Positions 1 through 11,233 of a stretch of 60,212 nucleotides of DNA are shown piece by piece (position 1 is the stretch's first letter; the number at the start of each line of letters is the position of its first letter). The notes below the pieces were generated by a model. That model was not told the origin of the DNA. It did not search any database and saw only the letters and a program-made list of their open reading frames with translations. Both the position numbers and the translations under genes were made by a program. This DNA comes from Haplosporangium gracile. Lineage: Eukaryota; Mortierellomycota; Mortierellomycetes; Mortierellales; Mortierellaceae. The stretch covers positions 1 through 60,212 of the forward strand of contig JAAAUF010000134.1 of the NCBI GenBank assembly GCA_015499985.1. Direction: 5' to 3'.

Positions 1-7
1 AAAAAAG

Positions 8-56
<49 letters not shown>
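1..56. repeat. (GA)n microsatellite
   Basis: The window opens with an A-rich stretch that becomes an almost perfect GA dinucleotide run, roughly 20 copies. It lies downstream of the 3' end of the first gene (minus strand) and has no coding potential I can see. Confidence 0.9.
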
Positions 57-59
<3 letters not shown>

Positions 60-187
60 AAGTTAGGAAAGAACTGAGAGTGTGTGTGTTGGACACATCG
101 ACCAGTCTATTTCTGAGCCTCATTGTCAACGGCTGCAGTACAACTCTGTATTTTTTTTCGTCTCAAACTACTGTGTCTTTATACGTC

Positions 188-2475
188 TTAATCCTCATCC
201 TCGCCCTTGCCTGGCACTGCCGCGAAAAGAACCCGGTCCTCAAGTCGAAACGCATACGCACTCGAGTTGCCCACCCCAAGAATAACTTGCTCCTCTCCCC
301 CGTCCCTCATCGGCAACGCCCTGAAGATGTCCGTACCAGGCGAGACATACTCATCCACAACCTTCATCGTCTCCAAGTCAATAATGTATCCGTGATTCTT
401 CCGATACAACGGCTGTTCGTCCGACTCAATCGAAACCATCACCTGCTTGTCGTTCCTAATGAACGATCCTTCGCCTACATACTCCCTCCTCTCAACACCT
501 GGAAACTTGAACCATCCTACCACCTTCCACGTCGTCGTCTCAAACACCCCGAGATGTTCCTTTCCAGGAATCGTTATCAGCATGCCATCCCGAGAAACGT
601 TGGCAACATGGCTCAGTGCCCACATCTCCAACGCCCCAAATCGGGTACAGGACGACACCTGCTCACCCGTCTCGATATCCCATGTCGACACCTTAGAACC
701 CTGCGCGTTCAGGAGCACCAAATGCCTCCCCCGCAGTTGCTTGAAAAGTGCTGCAAAAACATTGCGTCGAAACGTCCGGCTATCCTTGGTCGGGTCAAGA
801 ACGATGGTCCGGACATGACGCCACACTCCATAGACACTGTAAATCTCAACCGTCACACCGTCACAGGCGACCAAGAGCTCATTCTTGACATCAGGATCCT
901 TTGCTGCGACGACATGAAACTCTGCGCGGCCTGCAAAGTCGGCAAAATTGGGACATGTCTCTGCAACATTGATCCGCACAAATCCTGATCCTGCATTCGC
1001 ATCCATTGGAAAGTCTCCTGTACCGATACTCTCGGGACTGAACCTATAAACCGCGGTGCAGCATTCGTGAGCCTCCTTGAGCTCGTCCTCCTCATCCTCA
1101 GTTCTGCCTATAGTGGGTCTGATCTTATCCAGAACTGCGACTTGTGTGCCATCACAAGAGAGGGCAAGGTCGACCGACGAAGGTTCCGCCTTTGCTTTAG
1201 AAAAATACATCCATGCCACGACAATAGGACGAAAGTTCTTTCCTGCTTCCCGCTTATCCTGCCCATTATAATTCGGGTTGTCGGGTCGGCAAATGCATCT
1301 CGGATCCGAGGCTGGGAGCTCATTGATTTGCCAGAGGATAACAAATCGTCCTGATTTCGAAAGCACGTCGATCGCTAGATGCGCTCCCTCCCTCGAAAAG
1401 ACATATGAATCCACAAAGTTGGGCTTCTCTGCAAGCTCGTCGACCCCTGGACATCCTGTGTTGTTCACGTCGATCGAAAAAAGATAAGGCTGGTGCTCAA
1501 TGTACAAAGGATCTATGGGAGAGTTTAGAAATAGTTGGTCAAGTTGACGCAACACAGTACTAATCCCCTCGATATAAGTAGGCGTGCTTGTTTCTCAATC
1601 CTTACCATGAAGGTAATATTGACGCGCATCGTTGTGTGTCTCGACAAAGTGCACCTCGATGGCCCCAAAGTCTCGCGAGGCTCCTTCCCAGGTCTGAACT
1701 TCAATTGCTGCGCGGAACACGCCTTCGGACTGTAGCAGCTGTTCTTTTATCTTCCACTTCATGATCCCCAGGTCTGCGTCGGCGTCCAAATCCAAGTTAG
1801 GGTCCTGAGACATGGAAGCGAATGGTGTGGTGGTGCTCGAGCATAGTCGTTCTAGTTCTTGTGGGGTGATGACCTAAAAACCAGCATTGTCACTCGTGTG
1901 AGCAATTAAAGCAAAAAGCAGCACATTCGTACTTCGCGTGTTTGTTCTTTTGGTGCAGAAAGAGGAGCGTTCTTGAAATATTATTACCTCACATCTGGAG
2001 TATGTCCTCGCGCCGATGAATTGCTCCACAGTGATGATAACTGCCTCGATGAACTTGTACTGCAAGTCCCTGACCTTAACTCCCAGGACAATGTCGAGAT
2101 AGGTTGTCTCCGACTGCGGCACAGGGATGTTCCACTAAATAAGGAAAACGATGAGCGGAGAAAGCGGACTCAGTGTCTACGTGGTTCCTTTCTCTTCATT
2201 TTGGAGGATAATACAACCTTCTGGCTCAAAATTCTCGCTTCGTGGCCTTTTACTCCTTACTGTGATGTACTTGGACTTCGAGTTGACAGTCATTGGGGGA
2301 ACCTTTTTTCTACGCAATGAAAGTGAATGAACAAGCGCATGAGTACATTCAAGTAAAAAAGAACGACGTCCGTTTGTGCAATTCATTTCACTTTTTTTGT
2401 TCAACCCTCCTCCTCCTCTCAACTCTACCTGCGGATAGTATGGTAGGTCAACTCATTCTCAGACGAGTTTTCCAT
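188..2475 (-). CDS. Beta-propeller-like protein; channel-less paralogue of the gene at 52942-59341
   Basis: Five-exon model: 2475-2429, 2309-2261, 2134-1988, 1873-1606 and 1512-188. All phases agree and it gives 611 aa. Exon 1 starts MENSSENELTYH. Exon 3 (147 nt) aligns with the 147-nt exon 4 of the right-hand paralogue (WNIPVP...DIVLGVKVRD against WKLPVP...DVVLGLSIKD). Exon 4 opens VITPQELERLC against VIGPSELKRLC, and exon 5 opens DPLYIEHQP against DPLYREHRP. The large last exon looks like a WD40-type propeller, with recurring patterns such as LALSCDGTQVAV and STWDIETGEQVS. The protein stops after LEDRVLFA with an acidic tail ending GEDED, at the point where the paralogue (QLQDRFID) continues for more than 900 residues into an ankyrin-like region and a channel. 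It is therefore either a naturally short soluble paralogue or a 3'-truncated gene. The low-complexity DNA after the stop shows no channel exons. Molecular function is unknown. Confidence 0.72.
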
Positions 2476-2823
2476 ATCTATCTCGTAGTACCAACGGGCG
2501 CCTAGTAATTATCACCAGAAGATAGTCAGCGAGAAAAGTTCCTGCGGAATCATGATGTACATTGGTATGCAAGGCAAAGGACACACATGGTGTACGTTAA
2601 GAAGCAGGCCTTGGCCACTTACGAGTTAGAGGCGCAGGCGAGGGCGGCGGGGGAGGTAGGCTGCCGCCCAACTGTAGCTGCTCGAGGCTGTGGAGGATGC
2701 TCCCTTGTCCTTGCAGATTCTGTGACACGAGAGCCAGCTGGTTGTTGTTTTCAACTGACATAGGTCGTATTATTTATGAGGAAAAGGGACTGTAGTTTTG
2801 CAAGGAGGGAAAGATGGAATGGA

Positions 2824-2876
2824 TGAAATGAAATGAAATGAAATGAAATGAAATGAAATGAAATGAAATGAAATGA
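2824..2876. repeat. (TGAAA)n pentanucleotide microsatellite
   Basis: About ten uninterrupted copies of the unit TGAAA. It lies between the two leftward genes, in the region just after the Mpe1 poly(A) signal. Confidence 0.95.
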
Positions 2877-2994
2877 ATCAAGAGGTAAATGGAGTAAGGA
2901 ACAAGAAAAGAGAGTGAGAATAAGGAGGAAGTGCGTGCACCGCCTCCTCCTGTTTAGAGATAAATAATTCGCAAAATGCGTTTCATGCAACGGT

Positions 2995-3000
2995 TTTATT
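2995..3000 (-). terminator. Poly(A) signal of the Mpe1/RBBP6 gene
   Basis: Minus-strand AATAAA starting about 38 nt after the stop codon at 3038. Spacing fits a eukaryotic cleavage/polyadenylation signal; the assignment is by position only. Confidence 0.55.
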
Positions 3001-3037
3001 CAGTGGTAAACTAAGGTGCTCTGATCTTCATCTTTAC

Positions 3038-6000
3038 TCAATCCCGGTAACTACGTCGCTCTCGTTCAGCCCGCGCTCGCTCCCGGGCACTCTGACTGAC
3101 CAACCCTGTCACCGACAGATCAGATGGCGGTTGCTGTTGCTTCTCATACTCACCGCCTCGCTTACGAAAGTGAACCCGATCATCACCTTCGTCCCTTCTG
3201 TCGTCATTGTCATCATCACCGTTACCGTCACCATAACCACGTCGTCCATGACCACGCTTTCGCTGTGAATCATAGTGCTGACCCTGATCCGGTCTTGTCC
3301 TGAACGAAACCACATCTTCTTCCTTGTCCTCCCTGTTGTACTTATAACCATTACTTTCCTCGTATCCCTTCATTGAATCATCCTGTTGCCTCGACTGAGA
3401 CGTCGACGTCGACATAGATGCCCCAAAGCTCGCCTGGCGTTTCATCTCATAATCTCGTTGAGGATCGACCGACTTGCGAGTCGACGAACCGCTCGAGGGC
3501 TCACGGTCATGGCGATGTTGCTGATGACAGTCTTTCATCTCCGACTCGTCGTCGCGATAATTGTCACTTGAGCGATCCCTGCGGTGGCGCTGATGCTGGT
3601 GCGACGACGAACGTCCATCCTCCTGGCGACCTTCATCTCTTCGGTCATCCTTCCTATTATCCCGACGGTCATCCCTTCGACTCGATGAATCTCTATCGCG
3701 ATCCCGCTCACGATCATAGCGAGAGGATCTCGACCGGTCGTCCCGTCTGTTCCTACTATCATCTCGTCGACGATCACGATCACGATCACGGTCGCGTTCA
3801 CGGTCCTTGTCTCTGCTCCTATCAAAGTCTCTGTCCCTATCACGCTCTCGATCACGGCTCCTGTCATGATCACGATGACGATCTCTATCTCGGCTGCTAC
3901 CTTCTCTAACCTTGTGTCGATCATCCCTACTCTCTCTCTGACGGCTACAATCACGATCACCGCTGCTGTCAATGCTGTTGTTACCCACTGCCTTATCGCT
4001 TCGAGCTCTGCTAATCGATCGATACCTTACTCTATCCGCCAAGGGCGCTGTTGGAGGGGACTCTGATCTCCTCCGGTCATCCTCTGGTCCCGGCCCCGCG
4101 CGAGGTCCCTTCGGAATCTCCTCATCGTCTTCAAGTGTCAATCTACATTGCCAATGTGAGTAAGGAGGAAAGAGTGTAAGTCTATGTACACAGTTCATGA
4201 TACATCATGATTAAACATAGTCTCCAAACTTTGTCCTACCTCCTCGCCGCCCGTGGTCCTGTGGGGACTTGGGACATGTCAATGTCGTCGTCGTCAAATC
4301 GTCCTTGTGGATCTTGACTGGTGTTTCTGTGACCAGTGGACTCCCTGGCATTATCACCAGAGACAGATGTCGCACGCGTAGCTCCAGCTCCAGTTCCAGA
4401 TCCTGTGGGTTTAATTGGGGCACCTGAACTGCCTCCTGATGTAGAGCTTCCATGAGGGCCATTCTGATTAAATTCTTGTGAATGACCACGACCTCTGCCG
4501 GCATTGGGTCCACCATGCCCATTCTGTCCACTTTCTTGCCATCCTCCACCACGTCCTCGGCCACGACCAGTGCCAGGTTCACTAAACCCAATACGGGGGG
4601 TAGGAAATCCTGGTCCCATAGGAGGCAAACCTGGAATGCCTCGTCCCATGTTCCACATTTCCGGTCCACCTTGTCCTAGCATTCCTCCGAACTCTGGCAT
4701 AAAAGGTGGCACAAATCCTGGCATCATGAATTGAGGAACTCCATTTGGTCCAAACATGGTTGGGTCCATAAACAACGTCGGATCATGCTGCTGCATCATC
4801 TCTAAAGCATATCAAAGAGTTCAAACAGTTGTCGTTAATGTCCGGAAATTGTAGGTAGGAAGAGGGTGGTTCATGCCTCATCGTCCTCAATATATAATGC
4901 GACAGTTCAAAAAACGTTTACCGAAAAATCCTGGAGGTATGCCTTCAGGGAACATGATGTGAGGATCCACCATGCTTGGATCCATTGGTCCCATTGGACC
5001 CGCTCCATGCATGGGTGGCGGTCTATTTCTGTTGATGCCCTGGTTGTTACTGAAGTGGTTGATGTTGTTGCTGTTGCTGCTAGTATTGTTGTTGCCATGG
5101 TTGTTGACGTGGGGCTTTTTATTCTTCCAAGACGATTGATCCCTATCAATATCACCACTAGGGCCTCCAGCCGCAGCCTGACTGTTGTCAATTGACAATC
5201 TCCTCTTTTGCCCAACAGCGGCTGATTCTTCGCCATCAAAAGAAGAAGGGTTAGTATCGCCAGAAGGTTTTGAAGGGAGACTGTCCGTCCTATCCATGTC
5301 TGCTAAAGGTGAGCCGCCTCGAGAACCTGGGCCAGTGCTTCCAGCACCGGCCTGTCCATCTGCTTCCATACGACGACTCTTGGCCCAGTCTCGAAGATGA
5401 TGCTCGACACGCAGGCGTAGGTCGACATTGGGGATGAGTTGATCAGGAACAAGATATTGGTGGCAAGACTGGCACTTGAATGGGTCTTCGCCTTTTGGTG
5501 GGTGAACAAGATAGTTGCGAATGCCTAGTCAAATCAAACCAAGAGAGTGTTAGGAAACTATAGTGGGGCGTTACCTGCATAAATTATCTGCACAATCACG
5601 AAAGTGGACAGGGCAAGAACATACACTCGTCACAAAAGTTGGTGCTACAGCAAGGCGCTTTGACAGCATTTTTCAAGAGAAGGTGACAGATTGAACACTT
5701 CATATCGTCAGGAATAGGCGCAGTGTTGTACGCCTCATCCGATGTCAGCGTTCCCTTGGACTTTTCATGAAACTTTTTCCATTCGTAGCTACAAGGTAAG
5801 CAATAGGCAGTTAGTTGTATTCAAAGATTGATCTGGCCATACACATGTGATGAAGTATACCAGAACATATATTATGCGCAGGGACATACTCGTTGGTTGT
5901 CGCGACGACAAGGTTGCCGTCCTGAGTCACCATGACACCCTTTTTGCTTTGAAGGGTGTCGCTCTTGACAGTTTTCAGAAAGGAGCGGGGAATACCGGTG

Positions 6001-7423
6001 GTCTTTTTGATGCCGATGGGCTCAAAGGACTTGTCGTTGTTTGTAGGGCAGAACTGGATCCAATGTTCGCCCTTCTTGCCGCATCGGTAGCAAACATAGG
6101 TGTTGGGAGGGGGACGCTGTTGCTGATCCATGGGTTGCCTGGGATAGGCTCCAGAATTGGAAGATCCTGCGCCTGATCCTGCTTCACCCGTTGCGCGCGG
6201 TCCATTCTGAGGCTGGTTTCGAGTGGCCCCTTGGAATTTACTCAGAGGGCGGAACTGGGCACTAGTTATTGCGTGAAGGGCAAATATGATAAAGGGCGAG
6301 GGTCAATGTCTGTGTAGCCTGCGTGCGCATGGTTCTTCCATGTGTCCCTTGTCTTCCTTGGACACTATTCCTGTCACCAGTTACTCTTATTATTGAAAGC
6401 GATAAAAGTTTTCCCCTGCTTTCTTTTGTTATATTTTCTACTCACACTTCCTTCTCTTCCTTGAAGGACATTGGCTTTGCCACTCAATTGTCCTTTTCAA
6501 TTCAAAATGGCCTCTTCTTTTCCTTCCCTTCTCACTCACTCACTCTTTCTCACTCTCTCATACGCGCTCTTACTCTCCTTTTTACTCTTATTTCATACAT
6601 ATGAAGAAAGTAGCGCATTTTTCTCTGACTTGTTCCCAACCTGAATGAAAATATTTTTGCTTAACAGGACTTACTTGGCCATTCCTTCCTGAGTCTTTCC
6701 CCAGTGTGAAGTCTGCTGTTCAAAGACAAACTTCATTTTCTCATCTTCGGTCATCTGGGACATGTCGACCGCCTCTGCGGGGGGGCCTTCCTCCTGGAGA
6801 AGCGACGTCGTATTCCTGTAGACCTGGTTGTGATATGATAATTTTACGGTTGTTAGATATGTTTATATTATGCGGAAGCAGAAAATGGAAAATGAAAACC
6901 CCAAGATACCTTGGATCCGCCCATGGGGTCATGGTGGGTATTGGAGCCTGGTTTTTCAAATACATTCCGCGTCATGTTGCCGCTTCGAGGGATGGGGCCG
7001 GCTCCTTCTAGATAGCGTTGCGCGCCTCCTCGGCCTGGTTTAGCCGGCACACGTGCTACCAAGACGGACGTGTTCCGAGGGATCAGTGCTGCATCGTCGT
7101 AATATTCTATTTTATTGTAAATAAATAATAAAGAAACAGTTGGTTGTGTATGTCCTTATATGAGTATTATTCTTAGTCCTTTTTTGTTACCGGGGAAGAG
7201 AAAGAGGGAGCGATGCTTTTATTGGATTGGGGTACATATATTTAATAAGTAGGTATTTACCCTCTCCAGATTCGGCGTGGGTGAGGGCGAGGTCGTCGGG
7301 ACCTTTGAGACCCTTCGCGATGAGGATCTCCTTTTTGAGGTCGAAGACGGAAATGGAGTGCCCGTCAAAGGTTGCAGAGTCGTAGTCCTTTGAGGACTTG
7401 AACTTGTAGTGGACTTTGGACAT
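3038..7423 (-). CDS. MPE1: Mpe1/RBBP6-type mRNA cleavage and polyadenylation factor subunit
   Basis: Eight-exon model (7423-7261, 7106-6910, 6823-6675, 6261-5890, 5788-5625, 5524-4922, 4801-4240, 4142-3038), all phases consistent, 1104 aa. The start MSKVHYKFKSS is the hallmark N terminus of the ubiquitin-like DWNN domain (about residues 1-77, with DDAALIPRNTSVLV). A CCHC zinc knuckle follows at about 222-240 (CYRCGKKGEHWIQFC), then a C4/C4 RING/U-box-like domain at about 325-375 (CSIC, CCSTNFCDECI, CQSC). The rest is disordered: Asn-rich, then Pro/Gly/Met-rich with RGRGRGG, then from about residue 737 an Arg-Asp/Arg-Glu/Arg-Ser tail ending RSYRD. In yeast Mpe1 is an essential subunit of the nuclear cleavage and polyadenylation complex, and RBBP6 is the animal counterpart. 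The long RD/RS tail resembles RBBP6 more than yeast Mpe1. An in-frame ATG nine codons upstream exists but lies outside the conserved DWNN start. Confidence 0.93.
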
Positions 7424-7856
7424 TGATTGCTGCCTAGGGGAGTTCCTCACTTCCTTGAGATGGCGGTGTCGTGTCTTTGTGTAAGTTGTTTACCCTTTCG
7501 CTTTCTTTGTTGTTACTGCGACTGATGTGAATGAGTATGGTGAGTAGAATGAGTAGAGGGAGTAGGATGAGGAGGAATGAGTGGGTGTGATTCTTTGTCG
7601 AGGGGCAATGAAGAGGAAATAAGGAAGTTGAGTGTAGTGGCTTAGCGAAGCGACTGACTGAAATGAATGAATGAGGCTCGCAACCGTCACGGTCGATGGT
7701 TCCTTGGTTTGGCAGAAGTGGAGACAGTGAGAGAGAGGGGCAGACTGAACTGTCGTGATATCACATCTCTTTTTCCTTTTCTTCTCATTCTATTTCTTCT
7801 CATACCATCCCTTCACACTCACACATACACGCACACATACCCTTTACACTTACACA
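7424..7856. promoter_or_regulatory. Divergent promoter between MPE1 and ARPC2
   Basis: The start codons of MPE1 (leftward) and ARPC2 (rightward) are 433 bp apart with no other gene between them. The ARPC2 side is strongly pyrimidine-rich (about 7745-7856, including a CA-rich leader just before the ATG), as is common in fungal promoters. The extent of sharing is inferred from layout only. Confidence 0.6.
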
Positions 7857-9657
7857 ATGATTCTCCTCGACTACCACAACCGCATCATCGAGGACACCCT
7901 CAAGACTCGCTTCAACCCGTAAGTCTTCTTTGTTATACTTTCACCTATTATCCCACACCTCAACACCCGTCGCGCTCACATACTGTAATAACCAAAAATA
8001 ATCCCTCTCGCTTGGTGACGTGACTGGCCGGCTGAATACAATGAACAACGAAAAGCGACCTTTTGCCAGGAACAGGAACAGGAAGAGGAGCAGAAGCAGG
8101 AGCAAAGGAGAACAGCCAACCCTACTACGCGTACCATCGTGTCTTTTCTCTTCTTGCACAAGAAAAACAAAACAAGAATGCATCATCATCACACACACAT
8201 ACAGCTTGTCAAATGAAACTCATACGAGAATTGCACCTTCTGATAGCGAGAACAAGCCCAAGCCGGTCGACATGTCCATCGTCGACTTTGATGGCGTCTC
8301 CTACCACCTCTCAACTCTGGATGACAACGATGCAAAGCTCAACCTCTCCATCCGTTGGAAGTGCTGGCACGAACTCGTCCAGTACGGAGCCATCGATGTC
8401 CTCAAGCGCGAATACAGTCGCTGGATCGTTGACCCCGAACACGGATACGACTTTACCCTCCAATTTGACCTCGACAACATTGGCGGCGATCCCGGTAACC
8501 ATTTTGAAGACTTGGAAAACAATCGTGTCGTCTCGCTGCAAATTGCCGAAAATTGCCAACATTGGGCCGCATACTCATTGTTTGTATGAACTTCTCAATA
8601 TCTTTATTATTATTCAATGCTCATATTGACTCAATAGAGGATGTGATTCGCAGGGTGTCATTATTGAAGCGCAATGCCATGGCTGCTCCATTCGAGAGAG
8701 CCTTTGATGCACAGTCGTTGGCCGAGCAGGAGGACCACTGGGACCCCTCGTCCTCTCAACTGATGACCATTCATTACCGCGATGGCGAGGCTATCTATGT
8801 TCAGAACCAACAGGATAGAGTCACCGTCATCTTTTCGACATTGTTTAAGGAAGAGACCGACCGCGTCTTTGCCAAGGTCTTCCTTCAGGTATGACTAAAC
8901 AAAGGGAGAAAAGAAAGAAGAGCGAGACAAGAAGAGACAGAGAAGTCTGAGAAGAGACAGAGAGGAGCGAGAAGAGACAGGAAGAAGGAGAAGAGACAGG
9001 AAGAAGGAGAAGAGAGGAAATAGAAGACAAGAGACAGAAGAGAGAGCAGAGAAAAACGAGAAGAAAGGGGAAAGAAGTGAGGAGTGAGAGACAAGAGAGA
9101 AGCGAGAAAAGAAAGGAGAGAAAAATGAAAAGCTACTGATTGACAGGCGACTAATGTGCAACCGGCATACATTCTCAAATTTTACAAACCTCCACAGGAA
9201 TTTGTGGATGCCAGAAAGAAGCCTCTTCTGCAGAACGCACCTCAGGTCATCTACTCGCATCGTGAACCCCCACTGGAGATTCGTCATGTTCCTGGCCTCT
9301 TAGACTCTGAGAGCCAAGGTTACATTACATTCGGTAAGAGAGTGGACCCGCTTTTTGCTCTAATTGTGATAGATACTATTTCAAGTTGACTGATTACTTA
9401 CCATGGTTTACCTGTACATGTCATCAGTTCTGTTCCCCCGCAACTATGCCGCAGGAGCTGTTCGTGAGGAGACGATCTCGAGGATCCAGATTTTCCGCGA
9501 CTACCTCCACTACCACATCAAGTGCTCGAAGGCGTATATGCATTCGCGTATGCGTGCCCGTGTTTCTGATTTCCTTAAGGTCCTCAACCGCGCCAAGCCC
9601 GAGATCCAGGCCTCTGAGAAGAAGCTTGCCAGCGGAAGGGCCTTCCGCCGTGTGTAG
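7857..9657 (+). CDS. ARPC2: Arp2/3 complex subunit 2 (p34, ARPC2)
   Basis: Five exons (7857-7918, 8247-8494, 8638-8888, 9198-9333, 9428-9657) give 308 aa, close to the roughly 300 aa usual for the family. The protein starts [15 protein letters not shown], like animal ARPC2. Along its length it keeps [57 protein letters not shown] and the near-invariant [15 protein letters not shown] followed by [22 protein letters not shown]2 and ARPC4 form the structural core of the Arp2/3 complex, which nucleates branched actin at endocytic patches. Intron 1 (328 nt) and intron 3 (309 nt) are long; intron 3 is an almost pure purine tract on the plus strand. The exon 2 donor (GTAACC) was chosen because only that splice joins IGGDP to [13 protein letters not shown] in frame. 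Confidence 0.95.
8889..9140 (+). repeat. Purine-rich degenerate repeat inside ARPC2 intron 3
   Basis: About 250 nt that is almost entirely A/G on the plus strand, built of variants of GAAGAGACAG and GAGAAG. It fills the intron from shortly after the donor until about 60 nt before the acceptor. Strand-asymmetric polypurine DNA of this kind can form triplexes or R-loops; that is inference. Confidence 0.75.
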
Positions 9658-9677
9658 AATCTTACTATGATGCGGTC

Positions 9678-9950
9678 CATCTAGTCCGGGTCAAAATAAA
9701 AAAACTTTTTCGAATAATTCTTATTGAGTATGACCGATTTTTTTATTGCGTTTTTTGCTCTGCCAATTCATCCCCTATTCACTCCTGAGTAAACTAACAG
9801 AAGCCGATTGAGGATTGGATGTCTAGTTGTGGGGCTATTGTCCTCCAAAGTCAGGCAGAGTTGATGTACACCATTTCATCGCCCCATTCGACACTTGTTT
9901 CCTGCGACCAAAATTTGGCAGTTCAAAATTTATTTGACCCGGTCTAGATG
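9678..9950. mobile_element. MITE-like element with ~22-bp terminal inverted repeats
   Basis: The left end CATCTAGTCCGGGTCAAAAT (9678) is matched in inverse by the right end ATTTGACCCGGTCTAGATG (to 9950). Alignment over 22-23 bp shows one mismatch and one indel. The 273-bp body has no ORF of note and no transposase. No convincing target-site duplication is visible. It lies between ARPC2, which ends 20 bp upstream, and uL30m, which starts 125 bp downstream. An AATAAA (9695-9700) at the edge of the left repeat could serve as the ARPC2 poly(A) signal. The family is not identified. Confidence 0.6.
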
Positions 9951-10074
9951 AGAATGTGACTGCTGGAAGATAACAAAATAACATATTGTTTCCAGGGGCA
10001 GACAGTCATTTATTTCCGGGCTTGACACTTGTTGGCAACCCTCTTATTCCACCTTACAACACAACATCATAACC

Positions 10075-10894
10075 ATGAGCTCGGTTTCAAGGATCCTCTC
10101 TGCTGCACGCCCCTCCCTCACAGCTTCCGCAAAAGCATATACCACAGCCGCTTCAGAGGCATCAAAATCAGCACCAGCAGCAACAACCACAGAGGGATAC
10201 TTCAAGGTCACCCAGACCCGCTCCTTGATCGGTGTCCCCAAATCAACCATCAAAGGTACAAAATCACCTGGCTACTTCACATGCAAACCGTCAGAAAGAC
10301 GGACGAGGAGAACAAGACGACAACGAAAATGGAAAAAGGAATGTGAAAAAGAAGAAGATTAAGAAGAAGAGAGCGAATGGACATTACTCAAGGGCAAATG
10401 GCAATGATTGCACCGCTCTGCTGGAACAGAGGACTAACTGATCTTTCCTTTTCTTCTTTCAACTTCTTATGTTCCGCCACCTCGCTTAACTTGGTTCACC
10501 TTTTTTCGCATCACCTCACGGATCCATCACTCTAATACGCACCCTAACGACTAAATCAACAACTCATAACCGCAACATCAACTGGAACACATCAATCGGC
10601 CCTTTCGCGATCACAATAACTGACCATGAATAATGCTCAACTGCACCTTCGCCAATCGGTATTGATACATCGACAACATCTGCATTATAATTTCTAAAAG
10701 TTCTTAAGTCGCTCGGTCTCGGAAAGAAAATTGGTCGTCCAGTATTCCAGCCCCATGAGCCCAGCGCGGCAGGAAAGATCTTGAAGGTCAAGGAGTTGGT
10801 TAAGGTCGAGAACATGCTAGGACCTATCCCTCCAGAGGGTTTCCAGCGCACTCGTGCCACCAAGGGATACAAGATCGTCGGCAAAATGTTCTAA
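10075..10894 (+). CDS. Mitochondrial large-subunit ribosomal protein uL30m
   Basis: Two exons (10075-10255 and 10701-10894) give 124 aa. The first ~40 residues are rich in Ala/Ser/Arg with few acidic residues (SRILSAARPSLTASAKAYTT), as expected of a mitochondrial presequence. The L30 core follows: FKVTQTRSLIGVPKSTIK, then across the intron VLKSLGLGKKIGRPVFQP, matching the bacterial pattern KVTQxRSxIG...LxxLGLxRIG. A fungal-type extension ends TRATKGYKIVGKMF. The acceptor at 10700 (TAAAAG) was chosen over a nearby one because it keeps the conserved L-K-S-L-G-L. The 445-nt intron is the longest in this half of the window. Expected role: mitochondrial translation. Confidence 0.88.
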
Positions 10895-11088
10895 GTGTCA
10901 GGACAGGATCAACATGCGTCAGGACACTGCAGCAGGAATGAGGACTATTCACTTTTGTATCATTTTTTTTTTTTCGACAGACTATTGCACACCGATAACG
11001 CTCATTAAAACGCATATGGAAAAAATATACTCTGTAATTGTAAGGCGATGTCAACATGTGTGGGTTCAATGGTGCTAAAAATTGCAGC

Positions 11089-11094
11089 AATAAA
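11089..11094 (+). terminator. Candidate poly(A) signal of uL30m
   Basis: AATAAA about 195 nt after the uL30m stop, before the next gene starts at 11234. Assigned by position only. Confidence 0.4.
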
Positions 11095-11233
11095 ATGTTG
11101 ACACGTTTTTGTGACACCAGCCCTGTGGAAAAAAAGCAAAGGAACAAGAAAACAGTTTAAAAGAGCAGGGTTTCTCGTCACGGAATGTTGTTTCTCTATC
11201 ATTCCTTGCACTTCAAACATTGCCTATTAAAAT

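Larger units (their letters stand above)
2476..3037. other. Intergenic region between two leftward genes
   Basis: No supported gene. It contains the promoter of the 188-2475 gene, a pentanucleotide repeat, and the 3' end of the Mpe1 gene. On the minus strand 2763-2625 reads as a short open exon (MSVENNNQLALVSQ...) ending in a perfect GTAAGT donor, but its phase does not fit the next exon, so the ATG at 2475 was preferred as the start. It might be an alternative 5' exon. Confidence 0.5.

Noticed and set aside
2625..2763. Alternative first exon for the left propeller gene (MSVENNNQLALV...)
   Set aside because: It has a perfect GTAAGT donor but leaves one base, while the next exon needs two. 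The ATG at 2475 fits exactly.
3418..3972. Open frames on both strands over the RD/RS-rich exon of MPE1
   Set aside because: Arg-Asp and Arg-Glu codon repeats leave other frames open by composition. Their products are simple His/Asp or Ile/Val/Thr repeats.
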